DNA from: Bombyx mori
Lineage: Eukaryota; Arthropoda; Insecta; Lepidoptera; Bombycidae
DNA: 64,000 bases
Direction of reading: 5' to 3'
NCBI RefSeq assembly: GCF_030269925.1
Contig: NC_085131.1
Span: forward strand, 2,804,001-2,868,000
A model generated the notes under the pieces. That model saw nothing but the letters and a program-made list of their open reading frames with translations, did not search any database and was not told the origin of the DNA. Shown in pieces: positions 40,453 through 52,530 of the stretch. Each line of letters begins with the position of its first letter. Position 1 is the first letter of the stretch. The position numbers and the translations under genes were made by a program.

Positions 40453-40692
40453 TACTAGTGGTAGGACGTCTTGTGAGTCCGCACGGGTAGGTATCACCAC
40501 CCCGCCTATTTCTGCCGTGAAGCAGTAACGCGTTTCGGCTTGAAGGGCGGGGTAGCCGTTGTACTGTTAAAAGTGAGACCTTAGAACTGATGTCTCAAGG
40601 TAGGTGGCGGCATTTACGTTGTAAATGTCCATGGACTCCGGTAATCACTCAACACCAGGTGGGCCGTGAGCTCGTCCATCTATATAATCAAT
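40453..40692 (+). mobile_element. Short-form Bm1 SINE
   Basis: It starts TTTACTAGTGGTAGGACG and runs to GGTGGGCCGTGAGCTCGTCC and an AATCAATAA tail. A further small Bm1 scrap (TTTGAATGGTGGGGCAGCCG) lies just upstream at 40415-40450. Confidence 0.8.
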
Positions 40693-40974
40693 AACAAAAT
40701 AATAAAAATATAGAAAAACCGATATTTATAACTATTACTATGAATAATGTAAAATAGGCCGTAATCCTAAGGCATCAACATACATAATTGCAATCGACCT
40801 ATTATCGACAAATCAAAAAGACGTCGCAAAAATATTAAAAAAACAATAAAATATAATGTGAGAAAGTTCACAGACCTTTGCATTTTATTCCGAGTTTTAT
40901 TTCAACGGATGTGAATTGTGAGGCAGAGATATCGGCTGTTGTTAGTAGTGGCGACAGAACAAACAATGTAAAAT

Positions 40975-41217
40975 TTACTGGTGGTAGGATGTCTTCTGAA
41001 TCCGCATAGGTAGGTACCACTACCCTGCCTATTTCTGATGTGAAGCAGTAATGCGTTTCGGTTTTAAGCATGGGTCAGCCGTTGTACTGTAAAAACTGAG
41101 ACCTTAGAACTCATGTCTCGAGGTTGGTATCGGCATTAAAGTTATCGATGTCTATGGGTTCCGGTAGCCACTTAACACCGGGTCCGGTGGGCCGTAAGCT
41201 CGTCCGTTCATTTAAGA
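40975..41217 (+). mobile_element. Short-form Bm1 SINE
   Basis: TTACTGGTGGTAGGATGTC through GAAGCAGTAATGCG to GGGCCGTAAGCTCGTCC and an AAGAAAAAAG tail. A small CCGGGTCCGGTG variation lies near the 3' end. Confidence 0.8.
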
Positions 41218-42324
41218 AAAAAGAAAAAGGCATTTCAAAGCTGCGGTTTAAAGTGGTGATGTATGTTGATCGCTTCGTTGTTACGTGGTGACCCTGACGA
41301 TCGTTAGGTGCCGAGTATGATTCTCGGAATCTGTACCAGTACACCCAGACGTGAAGTTCTCTATCCATAAACGGTGGAAGAAAACCCTTGATTGGAGCAA
41401 TCGAATGTGGAAGGTTTGTTAAAGGGTTACCGGAGTTTCTGAACTTCATGGAGTCAACGCTACTCTCTTATCTTACAGAAGGGTATGTCAGTCCGTACGG
41501 GCTACCATCATCCTACCAGCATTCCAGCTTAAAGGCTATGATAGACTGCACACAATACTACTCGACCTCAAACTTCGACCTCAAAGTACATGTACACTTA
41601 GCAACTTTGACTGTGTGTAACAGCAGTGACCCACCAGGTGATGAGTCGACGAGTCGAAGCTTTCTCTGATAGGATTGATCTGATGCGATTGACAGTCAAC
41701 ATTTACTGGTAATGACACCATACTCCCTATTTATCATTCTTGTTGAAAACTAATCTCTTTATGTAGTAAACTTGTCTATCCAACCACAGCAATAAAAAGG
41801 CAACTTAATATATGTACCAAGAGATGAAAAAAAAAATTAATAATAAATAAAAATATGTTACTTTTTCTAACTGTACTTTATGGCACGCGGTCGGCTTAAT
41901 GCAAACCGGTCGTACCGACAATGCGCTTTCAATAACCGCCATAACACATGCTTGCCGTTTACAAAAACAATGTTTTCTTAGCAATACAATCGACACGTAA
42001 TCAACAACGGAAAATGATCTCTTCATCTCGATCTTAAGGGATAATTTTGCTTAAGACTCTTTGGATTATGTTGGTCGTGGACATGATTAAAAGCAGTTTT
42101 GAGATTCGATATTTTTATTTGTTTATTTTAAAATTAGGTACCAATGTTACGTTCTTTTTCGTTTACATAGTTGATGGAAAATAATGGGGCATAAAATTAT
42201 ATTGTTTGTTGGATAAAGATTTTTATGCGACATTCGAGGAGACTTCTTAGCGGTTATCACCTGCAATGCCTTCGCTCATAATCAGGAGGGTCATATGCTC
42301 GTTTGCAAAAAAATCTTCTTCTCA
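41218..42324. other. 1.1-kb stretch, nothing recognised
   Basis: Overlapping frames at 41111-41449 and 41388-41669 show no recognisable domain. Confidence 0.4.
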
Positions 42325-42570
42325 ATGGTGTCACTCTTGACTGAGGAGTCGTGATCGTCATATGGTTTGGTAGGGGCAGACTTGATGCGTCTCAAGATGT
42401 CTCACCGTCTCTTCCTGCTGGAGGCCTTTCTACTGCACTTATTTGGGGGCTTCCTATTGTAGTTTTTTTTTTTTTTATATAATCATTGAAGCTCATGGGT
42501 GATGGTGGTCACGACCCTCAGACATGAGGAACGCGACTCGAGGAGGAGGATTGTAGTTTTAGTTTAGTCG
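42325..42570 (+). repeat. Repeat D copy and a poly(T)-led GC-rich piece
   Basis: GACTGAGGAGTCGTGATCG and GGGGCAGACTTGATGCGTC are the inverted counterpart of 36898-36975. At 42464 a poly(T) leads into GAAGCTCATGGGTGATGG and CGACCCTCAGACATGAGG, which looks like a LINE 3' end in minus orientation. Confidence 0.5.
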
Positions 42571-43022
42571 ATCCACCGCACTGTTGACCTCATTTATAAG
42601 ATATTTAAATCTAACTAATCTACTAAATACTACTAATCAACATCTATCGCGTTCCTGTGACACAGTATGTTAGCAATTATCGACTTGCAGGTTTTAAAAT
42701 AAAAAGATCTGTCTGGGAATCAAATTAAACAACATAGAGAGGTCTGGGGATTGACATTAAAACAAAAAAAAAACTTCGCTATAATTTATAATTATTTCAT
42801 CGAATTACCAATTACGGAGTTCAATTAAGACGTTGAAAGACCTAAAAGGATGCTAATGAGTCCTTTTAACTTTAAAAATTTGCATAAAAACTGAGGCGGC
42901 GCGTGGGATGAATTACCGGCGCAAAATAAACGTATAAGTCTGAAACGTACAGAATAAATTGAAAGCTCTCTGTACTTGTCTGCAGATTATAAGCTTTTCA
43001 TTCCAGTAGAAGATTACTAGTA

Positions 43023-43136
43023 TTTTTATTTTATTGCCCTTGTAGGCAGACGCGCATACGGCCCATCTGATGGTGAGTGGTTACCGTCGCCCATGGACTT
43101 CAGCAATGCCAGGGGCAGAGCCACGCCGCTGCCTAC
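43023..43136 (-). mobile_element. Bm1-related SINE fragment
   Basis: ATTGCCCTTGTAGGCAGACG, CATACGGCCCATCTGATGG and CAGCAATGCCAGGGGCAGAG, as at 5749 and 29856, in minus orientation. Confidence 0.65.
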
Positions 43137-44607
43137 AATAATTATCTTAGACTGTTATTCAACATTAGTACGATTAAACCAATCTATGCTATCTAAATTC
43201 TGGTTGCGAGCGCATTTTAAGATCGCACACTTAAATGCCTTGTAGTACCCCAGAATACGATCAACTTACCAGTAATTAAACAAACTTTTTAAAATTTGCA
43301 GTGGGGTTCCTTCGTGAACCCATGCTAACATAAATGTATCGACGCACAGAGCTTCTTTGGGCCACGGTCCCCTTCGCATCAAAATATAGGACAATCATCG
43401 AACTAAATCTTTTAGGGTTCGGTGTTTTATTAACTTCCAAACAGCTCCTATGAGCTCTCCTACTTCTATAAGTATGAAAAAAAATATAAATTCCCAACCC
43501 CATGGAATTCAGGAAAAGCGACGAAGACTTGCATTACCATAACAGAGATTTCTAGATTCCTTGGAGCTTTTGAAACGGAGCCCCCTTAAAGCTATTTAAC
43601 AGATTAATTAGCATGTTAAGTGCAAAGCGAAAGTTGTGGATTTACCGAAAGCTCGCAGCTAGATTCGTATCGTTAATAAAGCAGTCAACAGATTATTATC
43701 AATGGCCGTGGTTAGTATTGTGACCATGACTTCGGCTTTCGCGAGTCGCAGACATGAGTGAAACTACTATGGTTTAATTTACTGTTTTTTTATTGCCATT
43801 GTATTATTTGTGACATCTCGAGTATTTTATTTTTCATAGTCACATACGACCAAAGTGCTCGTCTATCTGTTCGTTGACATTTGAATATTGTTCTAGCTAC
43901 CGTCCAATTTTCTATAGCAGTAAAGGACGCAGTGGAAGTATTAAAACTACTTTCAACAGGAAACTCGACAGATGAGATCGGATTAATTATATGAAAATAT
44001 AAAGACGTTAAGCAATTAGAGTTTAGGCGTACTTAGTGTGCGCCCAAATGTTAAGGTTCAGTATTTTCGATAAGAACTTGATGAATTAATTGAAAAAATT
44101 CATACACTTTTCGCAAATGCAAAAGTTACAGTTGCTTGATCACGACAAAGTCTCAAAACAGCAGAAACGCAAGGCCACATACCGACCGAAAAACCAGATC
44201 AGCATATCTCTGTTAACAATGAAGATATCCCACGTTAAGAGCCCTTTAAGGAAGCTATATGATATCCAATTAATTAGTGGATGGCCATTGCGATCGCCAC
44301 CGAGGCCATTAATCAGAAGATCGATCTGATAAGCGAGCTGTACTGAAACCGGCTTGCTCTAAAGATAAATACAGGGTGTCGTTAAATCGTACCCAAAAAC
44401 GAAGCCAGGCGGTGTTGATTCTAAGCACGATAAAACTAGAAAAATCATGTTTGAAAATGTTTGTTTACAAATCAACTGGCGGGGTTATTGGCCTCGCTAA
44501 CGCCGGTCGTTCTCAGCTACCTTCACCTTAAGTTACATTGTCATTAATTTTTAACGTATGAAGGCTAAAAATATTTTTATTATTTTAATAAATTAATCTA
44601 ATTTTCC
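43137..44607. other. 1.5-kb stretch, nothing recognised
   Basis: Short frames (43503-43276 minus, 44090-44329 plus) have no recognisable domain. ATACAGGGTGT at 44370 is the first of four similar motifs in the next 2.7 kb. Confidence 0.4.
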
Positions 44608-44890
44608 ATCTCAAGACCTACCTGGTTTTAGGTGTCTATACATATATATCACAACGTGAATGAAAAGATACCTTAAGTTATGGTAACTAAGTGAATGACG
44701 GCTTCGCGTCTAGCTTAGGCAAGATGCTGATACTTAACCATGTGAACTTACAATGCCTTCTACTATCAGTTAATTACGGCAGTAATCGATTTTATTTGGA
44801 AAGCTCAACATTGGAGAATCTGAGCTGGAGCATGGTGAAACCGTTTGCCACAAGTACACCAGACGTTTTATCCTTTGAACCACGACTTAG
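44608..44890 (-). mobile_element. Decayed Bm1 SINE
   Basis: Traces at both ends only: CTACCTGGTTTTAGGTGTC near 44620 and CACCAGACGTTTTATCCTTT then GAACCACGACTT at 44859-44889, the A-box end of the tRNA-like head. The middle is largely unrecognisable. Confidence 0.55.
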
Positions 44891-45780
44891 ATTTAGTCTT
44901 TTTTTTTCACTTTATCCTGTTAGTTTTATGAGGAGTCTTTACACCCTGTACGTTGACTGTTCTATTTGTCTGTTGATAGCCAGTTTTAAGTTATACCGTG
45001 ACTAGTTTTTGCATTCAAAATTGGGCCCTGAATCAGGAATCATCAATGGTAACAAACAGTACCGACGTGAAATTTTGTATACATTCAATTACGATAACAT
45101 ATTCTTAGTGACAATTTTACGAGCTTAATTCTTACATGATCTTGTTTCTTACATGATCTGATGTTTTTCCTCTGAAATCCAGCTTATTGTCCGATCAATG
45201 CAATTAAATTGAATAAGCTGACCTTGATGAATCGTGCTACACAACTAAAAATAAAATTTAAAATATTAACTCTTACCATCCAACAGGTTATTTGGAGCTT
45301 TGGGTCTCACGATAAAGAAAGAACAGTGGTGAGTACTGAATGAAATCGCTTTCATCTACTGGTTATCGTAAGATCGTTCGCTTCTTAAAATTACTAGTTG
45401 AAATATGTAATATATACAGGGTGTTTGGAAATCTTTCTTCGAAGCGGAAGACATTTCACTCGTGGTAGGTCGTATTGTAAGGAGTACCGGTAGGTAGTGC
45501 TACCCTGCCTATCATGGCGGGGAAAAAGTCACACTTTCAAGCTTGGGATAGCCTGAAAGAAGGTACGGTACCCGGCTGGCAGATAATTAAATTACTAGGT
45601 AAACTTTTCTAGCCTGTTAGCACCAAATAACTCCAGAGGTGTTCTTCCTTAAATAAATTGTAATTGTAAGTTGGTTATAAGCCACGTAATAAAATAATCG
45701 TAAAAAGAGATGAAAACATCTATGTAAATAACTTAATTGGGCAAACTATGAGATAGCTTAGACAGAATACAGAATACAGA
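44891..45780. other. No gene; a decayed Bm1 trace
   Basis: At 45455-45560 CGTGGTAGGTCGTATTG, GGTAGTGCTACCCTGCC and TTCAAGCTTGGGATAGCC look like a very old plus-strand Bm1. Confidence 0.4.
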
Positions 45781-46029
45781 TTTTTTTTATATTGCTAGAT
45801 GGGTGGACGAGCTCACAGCCCACCTGGTGTTAATTGGTTACTGGAGCTCATAGACATCTACGACGTAAATGCGCCACCCACCTTGAGATATAAGTTCTAA
45901 GGTCTCAAGTATAGTTACAACGGCTGCCCCACCCTTCAAACCGAAACGCATTACTGCTTCACGGCAGAAATAGGCAGGGTGGTGGTATCTACCCGTGCGG
46001 ACTCACAAGAGGTCCTACCACCAGTAAAA
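45781..46029 (-). mobile_element. Short-form Bm1 SINE
   Basis: Poly(T), ATTGCTAGATGGGTGGACG and the full 3' half to CCTACCACCAGTAAAAATA. Very little diverged. Confidence 0.85.
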
Positions 46030-46591
46030 ATATTATTAGAGTAACATTTATTTACATTTTTAGTACCAAACAAGGTGCTGAAACCATACTCAAGGCCTTA
46101 TAAAAAGTATGGCTCGCGTGGAAAACACTATCACTCTTTCGCAAGCTCCATTAGTTATTAAATTATCAAATCTTATGGATATTATAGTAGAAGTCTTTGC
46201 CACATTAGATCGAAGTCTTCATTGTTTTACTTGCCTTTAAAACCAAAACCCTTGTAGTTTTGTCGCTATAATAATCAAGGCGAAGATAGAATATAGAGCA
46301 ATAGCACCCACCAGTCCGTGACCCATAATACCGGGAGGATGATATTTGTAAGTTAAAGTACCAATATAAATTCACAACAATCGCCACGTTATCGTATCGG
46401 GCTATATCGGAAACTGGTCGCCCACAAGCCAATTCCACTCAAGCCAAGCACAATGCAAGCTCCGAACATTAATAACTATAAATTTTTCAAACGTCCTGTA
46501 TATATGGAGCCGCCCGCGGCGTCACTTCACGTTACAGGGTGTTCGATTTTTCACGATGCAATAGTTGGATATAATCTCTTTTAAGCGTTAA
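46030..46591. other. No gene recognised
   Basis: The frame 46438-46205 (minus) has no recognisable domain. TTACAGGGTGTTCG at 46532 resembles the 45416 motif. Confidence 0.4.
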
Positions 46592-46834
46592 TTTTTTTAA
46601 TGCTTGTATGGTTGGACGAGCTCACGGCCCATCTGATGTTAAGTGGTTACCGGAGCCCATAGACATCTACAACGTAAATGCGCCACCCACCTTGAGACTT
46701 CAGTTCTAAGGTCTCAGTATAGTTATAACGGCTGCCCCAATCTTCAAACCGAAACGCGTTACTGCTTAACGGCAGAAAGGGGTAGGGTGGTGATCTCTAC
46801 CCGTGCGGACTCACAAGTCATCCTACCACCAGTA
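46592..46834 (-). mobile_element. Short-form Bm1 SINE
   Basis: Poly(T), AATGCTTGTATGGTTGGACG, CGGCCCATCTGATGTTAAG and body to CCTACCACCAGTAAAATTG. More diverged than the copy at 45781. Confidence 0.8.
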
Positions 46835-47416
46835 AAATTGTACTAAAGATTTCGTTTAATTGTCTGTATACAAAAACTCTTCATGTTTAACTTACTGCTT
46901 TGAAGTAAGTAAACCTTGAAGAAATATGATAAATTCGTCAGGTACTGCGCTGTGACCACAAATTAATTCAAAGTAATAAAAGACGTATTATTTTGGTAGG
47001 GTTTATTTTTACACAGTTTTACATAGTTTATATACACTACAGGGTTAATTCACGAATGTTTCTTGACATAAATATACAGGATGTCCCATTTGGACTTTCA
47101 ATATGGCCTACTGGTGAAATGAACTTATAAGAAAGATTATGGCGAGCGAGGATACAATACGGCCGACTTAAGGAAACGAAGTATCATTAGATAAAGGTGG
47201 TTAGAGTCTTCTATTAGTGTAAGGTCTTCTGACCTCAAATATTATGAAGAACCACGATTATTAGTTCGATTTTCTTAGTTTGAATTCTATCTAAAGGGTA
47301 TGTAACGGAATCTTTCAGAGCATTTTTTACAAACATCAAAACTTTCGATCAACTTGTAAATTTGCATACGTATATTGCATCTTTGACGATATAATACTTT
47401 TAACGTTTTATTTTAA
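46835..47416. other. No gene recognised
   Basis: AT-rich DNA; ATACAGGATGTCCC at 47075 is the last of four similar motifs. Confidence 0.4.
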
Positions 47417-47695
47417 CTAGTGGTCGCCTGTTGATCGAAATTCGACAATAATATTAATTGAGATTATAAGTTTTAACATTATGCTGGTTCTATTTTCACA
47501 TTTATATAATCATCATTTCTGATATAATCATTGTTTTACAATCACAGATTTCCCAGATTTCATATTATTCTATTCTCAATTATTTGACCACAGACTGTAA
47601 TAATAATAAAAAAGTATAAATACGCGCGCGCGCGCGGTCGTTTGTGTGTGTGTGTGTGTGTGTATGCGTGTGTGTGTGTGTGTGTGTGTGTGTGA

Positions 47696-47788
<93 letters not shown>

Positions 47789-47994
47789 GGGTGTTGTGTG
47801 TGTCAAATATGTGGTAGTGTTTGTAATGTTTTTTTTATTGATTTATTGCATTTTTTATGGATATTTAAAACAATATATTAGCATTCTGCACTCCTCTATA
47901 TTCTCTATAGGTGTGGGAAATTTCATACTCCCCCGTCCGGGCAATTTTCGTAAAAAGGGGTACAAAGTTTTTGCTTTACGTATTAATATATTGA
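47417..47994 (-). mobile_element. Helitron-like element (family H1) with a (TG)n expansion
   Basis: CTAG at 47417-47420 (preceded by A on the plus strand) and TATTAATATATTGA at the other end bound a copy homologous to those at 8579, 39650 and 49033. It is longer because of the dinucleotide array at 47641-47787. TTCGTAAAAAGGGGTACAAAG is the conserved 5' block in reverse. Confidence 0.75.
47625..47787. repeat. (TG)n/(CG)n microsatellite
   Basis: A short (CG)n run at 47624-47636 is followed by about 145 bases of TG repeats with rare interruptions (TATGCG, GAGTGAG). Open frames over it encode only Cys-Val or His-Thr repeats and are not genes. At the same point the other H1 copies have only GTATGTGTTGTGTCAAATA-like sequence. 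Confidence 0.95.
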
Positions 47995-48012
47995 TTTAAA
48001 ATTAAAATTAAG

Positions 48013-48042
<30 letters not shown>
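48013..48042. repeat. (AT)n microsatellite
   Basis: About fifteen AT units, directly after the Helitron-like copy. Confidence 0.9.
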
Positions 48043-48044
<2 letters not shown>

Positions 48045-48369
48045 TGACTAGGATCAATGATAGAATAAGATTTTACTTGTCACTTTTAGTTCTTGTAATA
48101 TTAATGTGTGTATTTTTAGTTTTGAATTTTTTATATTAATTTTGATTGTAAACAAGCTTTACAAAATTTTTATCACTACGGCACCTCTGAGGAATCTCCG
48201 GAATTTTTTCACGTAATTCGAATATTTTGGAGTAAAAATCGTCTAAGACGTTGTCAGTGCGACAATCAGGGTTCCGCAGTTAAAGACGCAATGTACCAAA
48301 AATTACCGTCATGTCCTTACGGATCCATCAGATCCAATAACCTTTGCATTAGACGTCTTCAGCTCTAAC

Positions 48370-48605
48370 ACTAGAAGCGGGCTTAGGGACCCCGGTAAAC
48401 CGTACTCGTCGAACTCGACAAAGAGGTCGACGTGCTACCTAACCCATGCATCAGCCCGCTGAGTTTCTCGCCGGATCTTCTCAGCGGATCGCGATTCCGA
48501 TCCGGTAGTAGATTCATTCGCGAAGCAATTGCTCTTGAGTTGTTAGGTCTCCTTCGGAGGCGCTCGGGCAGTTGTTAGCAAATCCCACCCCTCCTGGCTG
48601 AGCTT
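48370..48605 (-). repeat. Repeat A copy, extended
   Basis: GCGGGCTTAGGGACCCCGG and AACCGTACTCGTCGAACTCG lead into CAGCCCGCTGAGTTTCTCGC, ATCCGGTAGTAGATTC and GGCTGAGCTTTCGACCGCCC, followed by a poly(A)-like GAAGAAAAAAAAAC. The leading block also occurs at 59060-59115. Confidence 0.65.
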
Positions 48606-49032
48606 TCGACCGCCCATCTGTCCTGGTGAAGAAAAAAAAAACGTCAATAATATAATTTGCTGAATTCAATACCACCGCTTTTGGAATATTCAATTTAATG
48701 ATTTATATTACAATCGATCGTTTATTGACACCCGTTACAATTCCAACCTAACGGCCTATGTGGAAGGGTTATTTGAATAGAATGCGAAAGTAAGTTTCAG
48801 ACGCGAAAGTGCTTTTATCTATTTACAGAGCCGGAGACATAATATTTACTCGAGTTTTATTGCTTTCTGCTACGGCAGGAACGGGTAGGGTGGAAGTGAA
48901 ATTCACCGTACAGTCGTGTTGCTTAACTTTAAACGACTGAGCTTTAGTTTAATATTTTGGAACATCTTGATGGATGAGCCGCTTGTCGAATGAGGTAAGA
49001 AAACTCACAGTCGATTGCTGAATATATACTAA
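48606..49032. other. No gene recognised
   Basis: AT-rich DNA between repeat A and the H1 Helitron-like copy. Confidence 0.35.
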
Positions 49033-49491
49033 CTAGTGGTCCCGCAGAAGTCGAAATTCGACTTTAATCAATTGAAATTTTATGTTTAAACATTATTATG
49101 GTTCTATTGTCAAATACCATTGTACTTATATATAATATAATCTCAGATTTCGCCAAAACTACACTATACATAAATAATAATAAAGACAAACAATATTCAT
49201 CTATTTTCAATTTGACCACAGACTTTAAACACTAACAAATGTTTGACAGTTGACAGTAAACAAAGAGTATATTTATATACCTATATATGTGTTGTGTCAA
49301 ATACATGGTAGTGTGTGTAATATTTTCTTTATTCATGTAATGTATCTTTTATGCATTAATTAAAAAAAAAAATAGCATTGTGCACTTCTTCTCTATATTC
49401 TCTATAAGTGTGGAAAATTTCATACTCCTCCGTCCGCGCAATTTTCGTAAAAAGGGATACAAAGTTTTTGCTTCACGTATTAATATATAGA
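49033..49491 (-). mobile_element. Helitron-like element (family H1), best-preserved ends
   Basis: The minus strand begins TCTATATATTAATACGTGAA after an A and ends GGGACCACTAG before a T. The palindrome AGTCGAAATTCGACT spans 49049-49063, about 12 bases from the CTAG. The sequence between holds no ORF beyond incidental frames. Confidence 0.8.
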
Positions 49492-49722
49492 TATATAAAT
49501 ATACAGTGGTTTTCACGGATGTTCCGTTATAACTACTGAACCATACGTCCGATTGACTTGAAACTTGGTATCCATGTAGAAAATACATGTACTTAATGGA
49601 TAGGCTAATATTTATATGAGTGTTGGACCAGTTGCGGGGGCGTTAATGATGACAATCTTTGTGCGGGTGAGAAATAATCATGATAATTTTAAATACCCAG
49701 CGAAGCGGACTGGTACAGCTAG
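49492..49722 (+). mobile_element. Helitron-like 3' end of another family, abutting H1
   Basis: It ends ACCCAGCGAAGCGGACTGG then TACAGCTAG before T. It has the CCGTTATAACTACTGAACC and GACTTGAAACTTGGTATCC blocks typical of such lepidopteran repeats. Its start merges with the 5' end of the H1 copy at 49491. Confidence 0.6.
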
Positions 49723-49914
49723 TATGATAATAATACCGAAAATAAATCAAAGGGGAGTGCTCTAAGGAATTTTTCAAGATGATTCCTCTACATCTTTTTT
49801 ATCATTGCACCTCTAGCCACCGGTGCAGTGTTTATCCCTACCGCTGCATTCATTTATAGTGCGTTTCAAAGGATCTTCTTTGCCACGTACCATCGCATTT
49901 GAATGAATTTCCAT

Positions 49915-50098
49915 CTTCAAACGAGGATTGCGGGAGTGCTCAGCAGTACTCAGCTGTTTGGCTTAGCCCCTGGTATAGCTGACATCTTTGAGCGACGGCC
50001 CTATCATGGCCCTATCATGAGCAGTGCTTCGCAGAATCTACCGCCGGATCAGAAACGCGACCCACTGAGTAGATCCGTCGAGAAACTCAGTGGGTCAT
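49915..50098 (+). repeat. Repeat A copy
   Basis: CAAACGAGGATTGCGGGAG, GCAGTGCTTCGCAGAATC, CGGATCAGAAACGCGACCC and GAGAAACTCAGTGGGTC. The 84-codon frame across it is incidental. Confidence 0.65.
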
Positions 50099-50631
50099 AT
50101 GGTCGTATCTTTACAAAGGTAAGAAAAAATACTTTTAGCCAAAAGCGAAGAAGCTAGGGCTTTTTATTGCAATGGCCAAAAGAACCATGGGCTTTTGGAT
50201 GATAAGAATTCACGGACACTGCCATACATCATAATATATATCTACATTTGAGAAATGACATGACTACCGGTACGTGTGTAGTTGGAATATCCCCTTAGGC
50301 TATCAATAATTAGGTAGGGGAAAAATAAGTAGGTAACTAACATAAGTAACTGAAGTGGCGATCACTTTTAATTTAACTGAGTATTTTTTTAATTGTTCAT
50401 ATCATATTATATAAATCTCTTTAACCTTAATTAGTATTTTAATTTGGTAATCTCAACTTCTTTCTTACTTTATTCAAAGAGTGCCATTTTACCCTGTAAT
50501 CTTTATCAACACAATTCTTCCTTCTTCGACATTTGTGCTAGCGATATTTGTAAGATAAGCTTATATCTAAGTTTAGAATATCAACTCATATACAACGTAT
50601 AGACCATCAGTTTGGCGAAAAAAATTATCCG
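50099..50631. other. No gene recognised
   Basis: AT-rich DNA between repeats; nothing recognised. Confidence 0.35.
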
Positions 50632-50800
50632 CTAGGCGGCTAGATAGGGCGTCGATTGTCATCTTGTAGGGCCCTAATATCCTTGGGCCCGCGGTTCACT
50701 TTTGCGAACCAGTCCCACATACCCCTCACGTTCCCTAGGCGCGACGACCTCGTAGGAGTTCGGAGCCAGGCCCGAAAAAAAAACAATAAAAAAAATCAGT
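50632..50800 (+). mobile_element. Short poly(A) retroposon, relative of 27456-27590
   Basis: GCTAGGCGGCTAGATAGGGC, CCTTGGGCCCGCGGTTCAC, GCGCGACGACCTCGTAGG and GAGCCAGGCCCG followed by an A-rich tail. The 3' ~130 bases match the insertion in the decayed mariner. No clear target duplication. Confidence 0.65.
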
Positions 50801-51449
50801 GAAGAATTCTTTGCAATTCAAAAACAATCATAAGTAGAAAAAACCATAGGCGCAAAAAGTAATTTTACTTTAATTCCAACGGAAAATAAACCACGCGGAA
50901 GACCCCGTGATAAATATCACAAGGGAAGCAATAATAAAAATACGGTTAACACTTCGCGGGTCGGAATCAAACGAAATTTTTTGTCATTTTTCATTTTTTC
51001 CCGGCGAAAACAAAAAAAAAGTGGCACAAAACAAGAACAATAAAACCTGACAGGAAAGTTACGTGTCCCAGAGGAAAGATCCTCTCTGATAATATTGGAG
51101 AAGACGATGACTGAAGACTTTGTATACAATTGTAGCCGTCGGGTTAGTTTGATTACCTTATAAAGGCTTACAAACTTACCAATTGCAAATATGGCGTCTA
51201 GATTTTATTTAGTTTCATCGCATACATCGGATGAAAATACATGAGACATGAATGAGCTCATTGTCCACTTAATTATTAAATGTGTATTATTACTTCGCGG
51301 CAAAAATATGCAAGATACTTTTTAAAGGATTTAAGACGCCTTTTCCTTCTACATTTCAGACTTACAACGTACTTATCCTTTTTTTTCTTTTGCCTACCTA
51401 TTCTAGTGATCTTGAGGAGTCATAGTAGATTCACCGAACGAATAAGTTA
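50801..51449. other. No gene recognised
   Basis: AT-rich with A runs; the minus-strand 70-codon frame at 51129-50917 has no recognisable domain. Confidence 0.4.
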
Positions 51450-51730
51450 GCTAACGGAGCTCTAACCTGTGGATATTGCTAACACTAGCCCTAGCAAGAG
51501 CAGTACTTCGCAGAATCTACGACCGAATCAGAAACGCGACCCACTAAGAAGATCCGGCGAGAAACTCAGTGGGCTCTATCTGTGTGTTAATTTACTCGCC
51601 GAGCTCTTCGTCGCAAGTGACGGTTCGACGAGAACGGTGACCGGTGCATATGTTACCTAAAAGCCCCGCTAGTGGATCGGGTGGATCCGAAATGACGTGT
51701 TTGGTGCTTGCCCCTGATCAGCTGCGGCCT
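51450..51730 (+). repeat. Repeat A copy, long
   Basis: CTAACACTAGCCCTAGCAAG through CGACCCACTAAGAAGATCC and CGAGAAACTCAGTGGGC. It continues GCAAGTGACGGTTCGACG, GAACGGTGACCGGTGC, AGTGGATCGGGTGGATCC and AAATGACGTGTTTGG, colinear with 62305-62565. Confidence 0.7.
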
Positions 51731-52285
51731 TAGTACATACAGCCCCTGGAAAAATTGTACACTTCAAAGGTCATAATCACGAAGTTAACTCGAAAATTAC
51801 TTCATATAGGCAACTCATGAACATATAGCTGAACATTAATCGAACCTAGAGCTTCATTTTCTAAGTACCAAAATATCCCCTGTCCACTATTTTCCCAGAA
51901 GCATCGTTGAATCGTTTTAAAATCATTTATCATACACAGAATGATGTTCCCCTACAGGATTTGTGTTTGTATCGCCAACGCCCTTTGTGCCGCCTCTAAT
52001 GGCTCCCGAGTTGCTGACTCAGCCTTCCATAATCCGTATATAAAATGTTCGTTTTGGACATCAGTAGGGGGTGTAGGGGAAATGAACGGTTGTTGAACTT
52101 TGCCACTGTTAATTTTTTTGGGCTATTTATCAGAGTTGGACTAGCTTTAAATGATCGATGCCATTTGTGGCAGATGAGCATAAGGACTCACTGTGCGCAT
52201 GGACGCTAACGATTCTAGGGACACAGTCCAGCTGCGGTTAGCGGAATCGTATTTTTTTAAATTTCACTCAAAGATTTTTTTTTAT
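51731..52285. other. No gene; a decayed Bm1-related trace
   Basis: At 52165-52230 TGTGGCAGATGAGCATAAGG, ACTCACTGTGCGCATGGACG and GGGACACAGTCCAGCTGCGG follow the 29856-type SINE order with heavy change. Confidence 0.4.
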
Positions 52286-52527
52286 ATCAATCACGCCACG
52301 TTCACTGGTCCCGTGCTAAGTTCGTTAATAACTTATGTTATAGGTACTAGATAACGGAAATAAATATATGATTTTTATTATACACATACGTAATATTTAA
52401 TATATATCGATAACCGTGGAAAAGACATTTTTATATTTATCATACAAATATCTTCTCTTGGCGGGATTCGAACCCGCGACCCCCTTGTGTAGTGACCATG
52501 TCGCTTACCACTACACCAGACGGCCGC
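52286..52527 (-). mobile_element. tRNA-derived SINE (family B), full length
   Basis: The minus strand begins GGCCGTCTGGTGTAGTGGTA at 52527 with B-box GGGTTCGAATCCCGCC and ends in a poly(A) near 52286. It is colinear with 18548-18796. The plus-strand frame over it is incidental. Confidence 0.85.
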
Positions 52528-52530
52528 CGA

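Noticed and set aside
47576..47999. His-Thr or Cys-Val repeat proteins
   Set aside because: Translation of a TG dinucleotide microsatellite.
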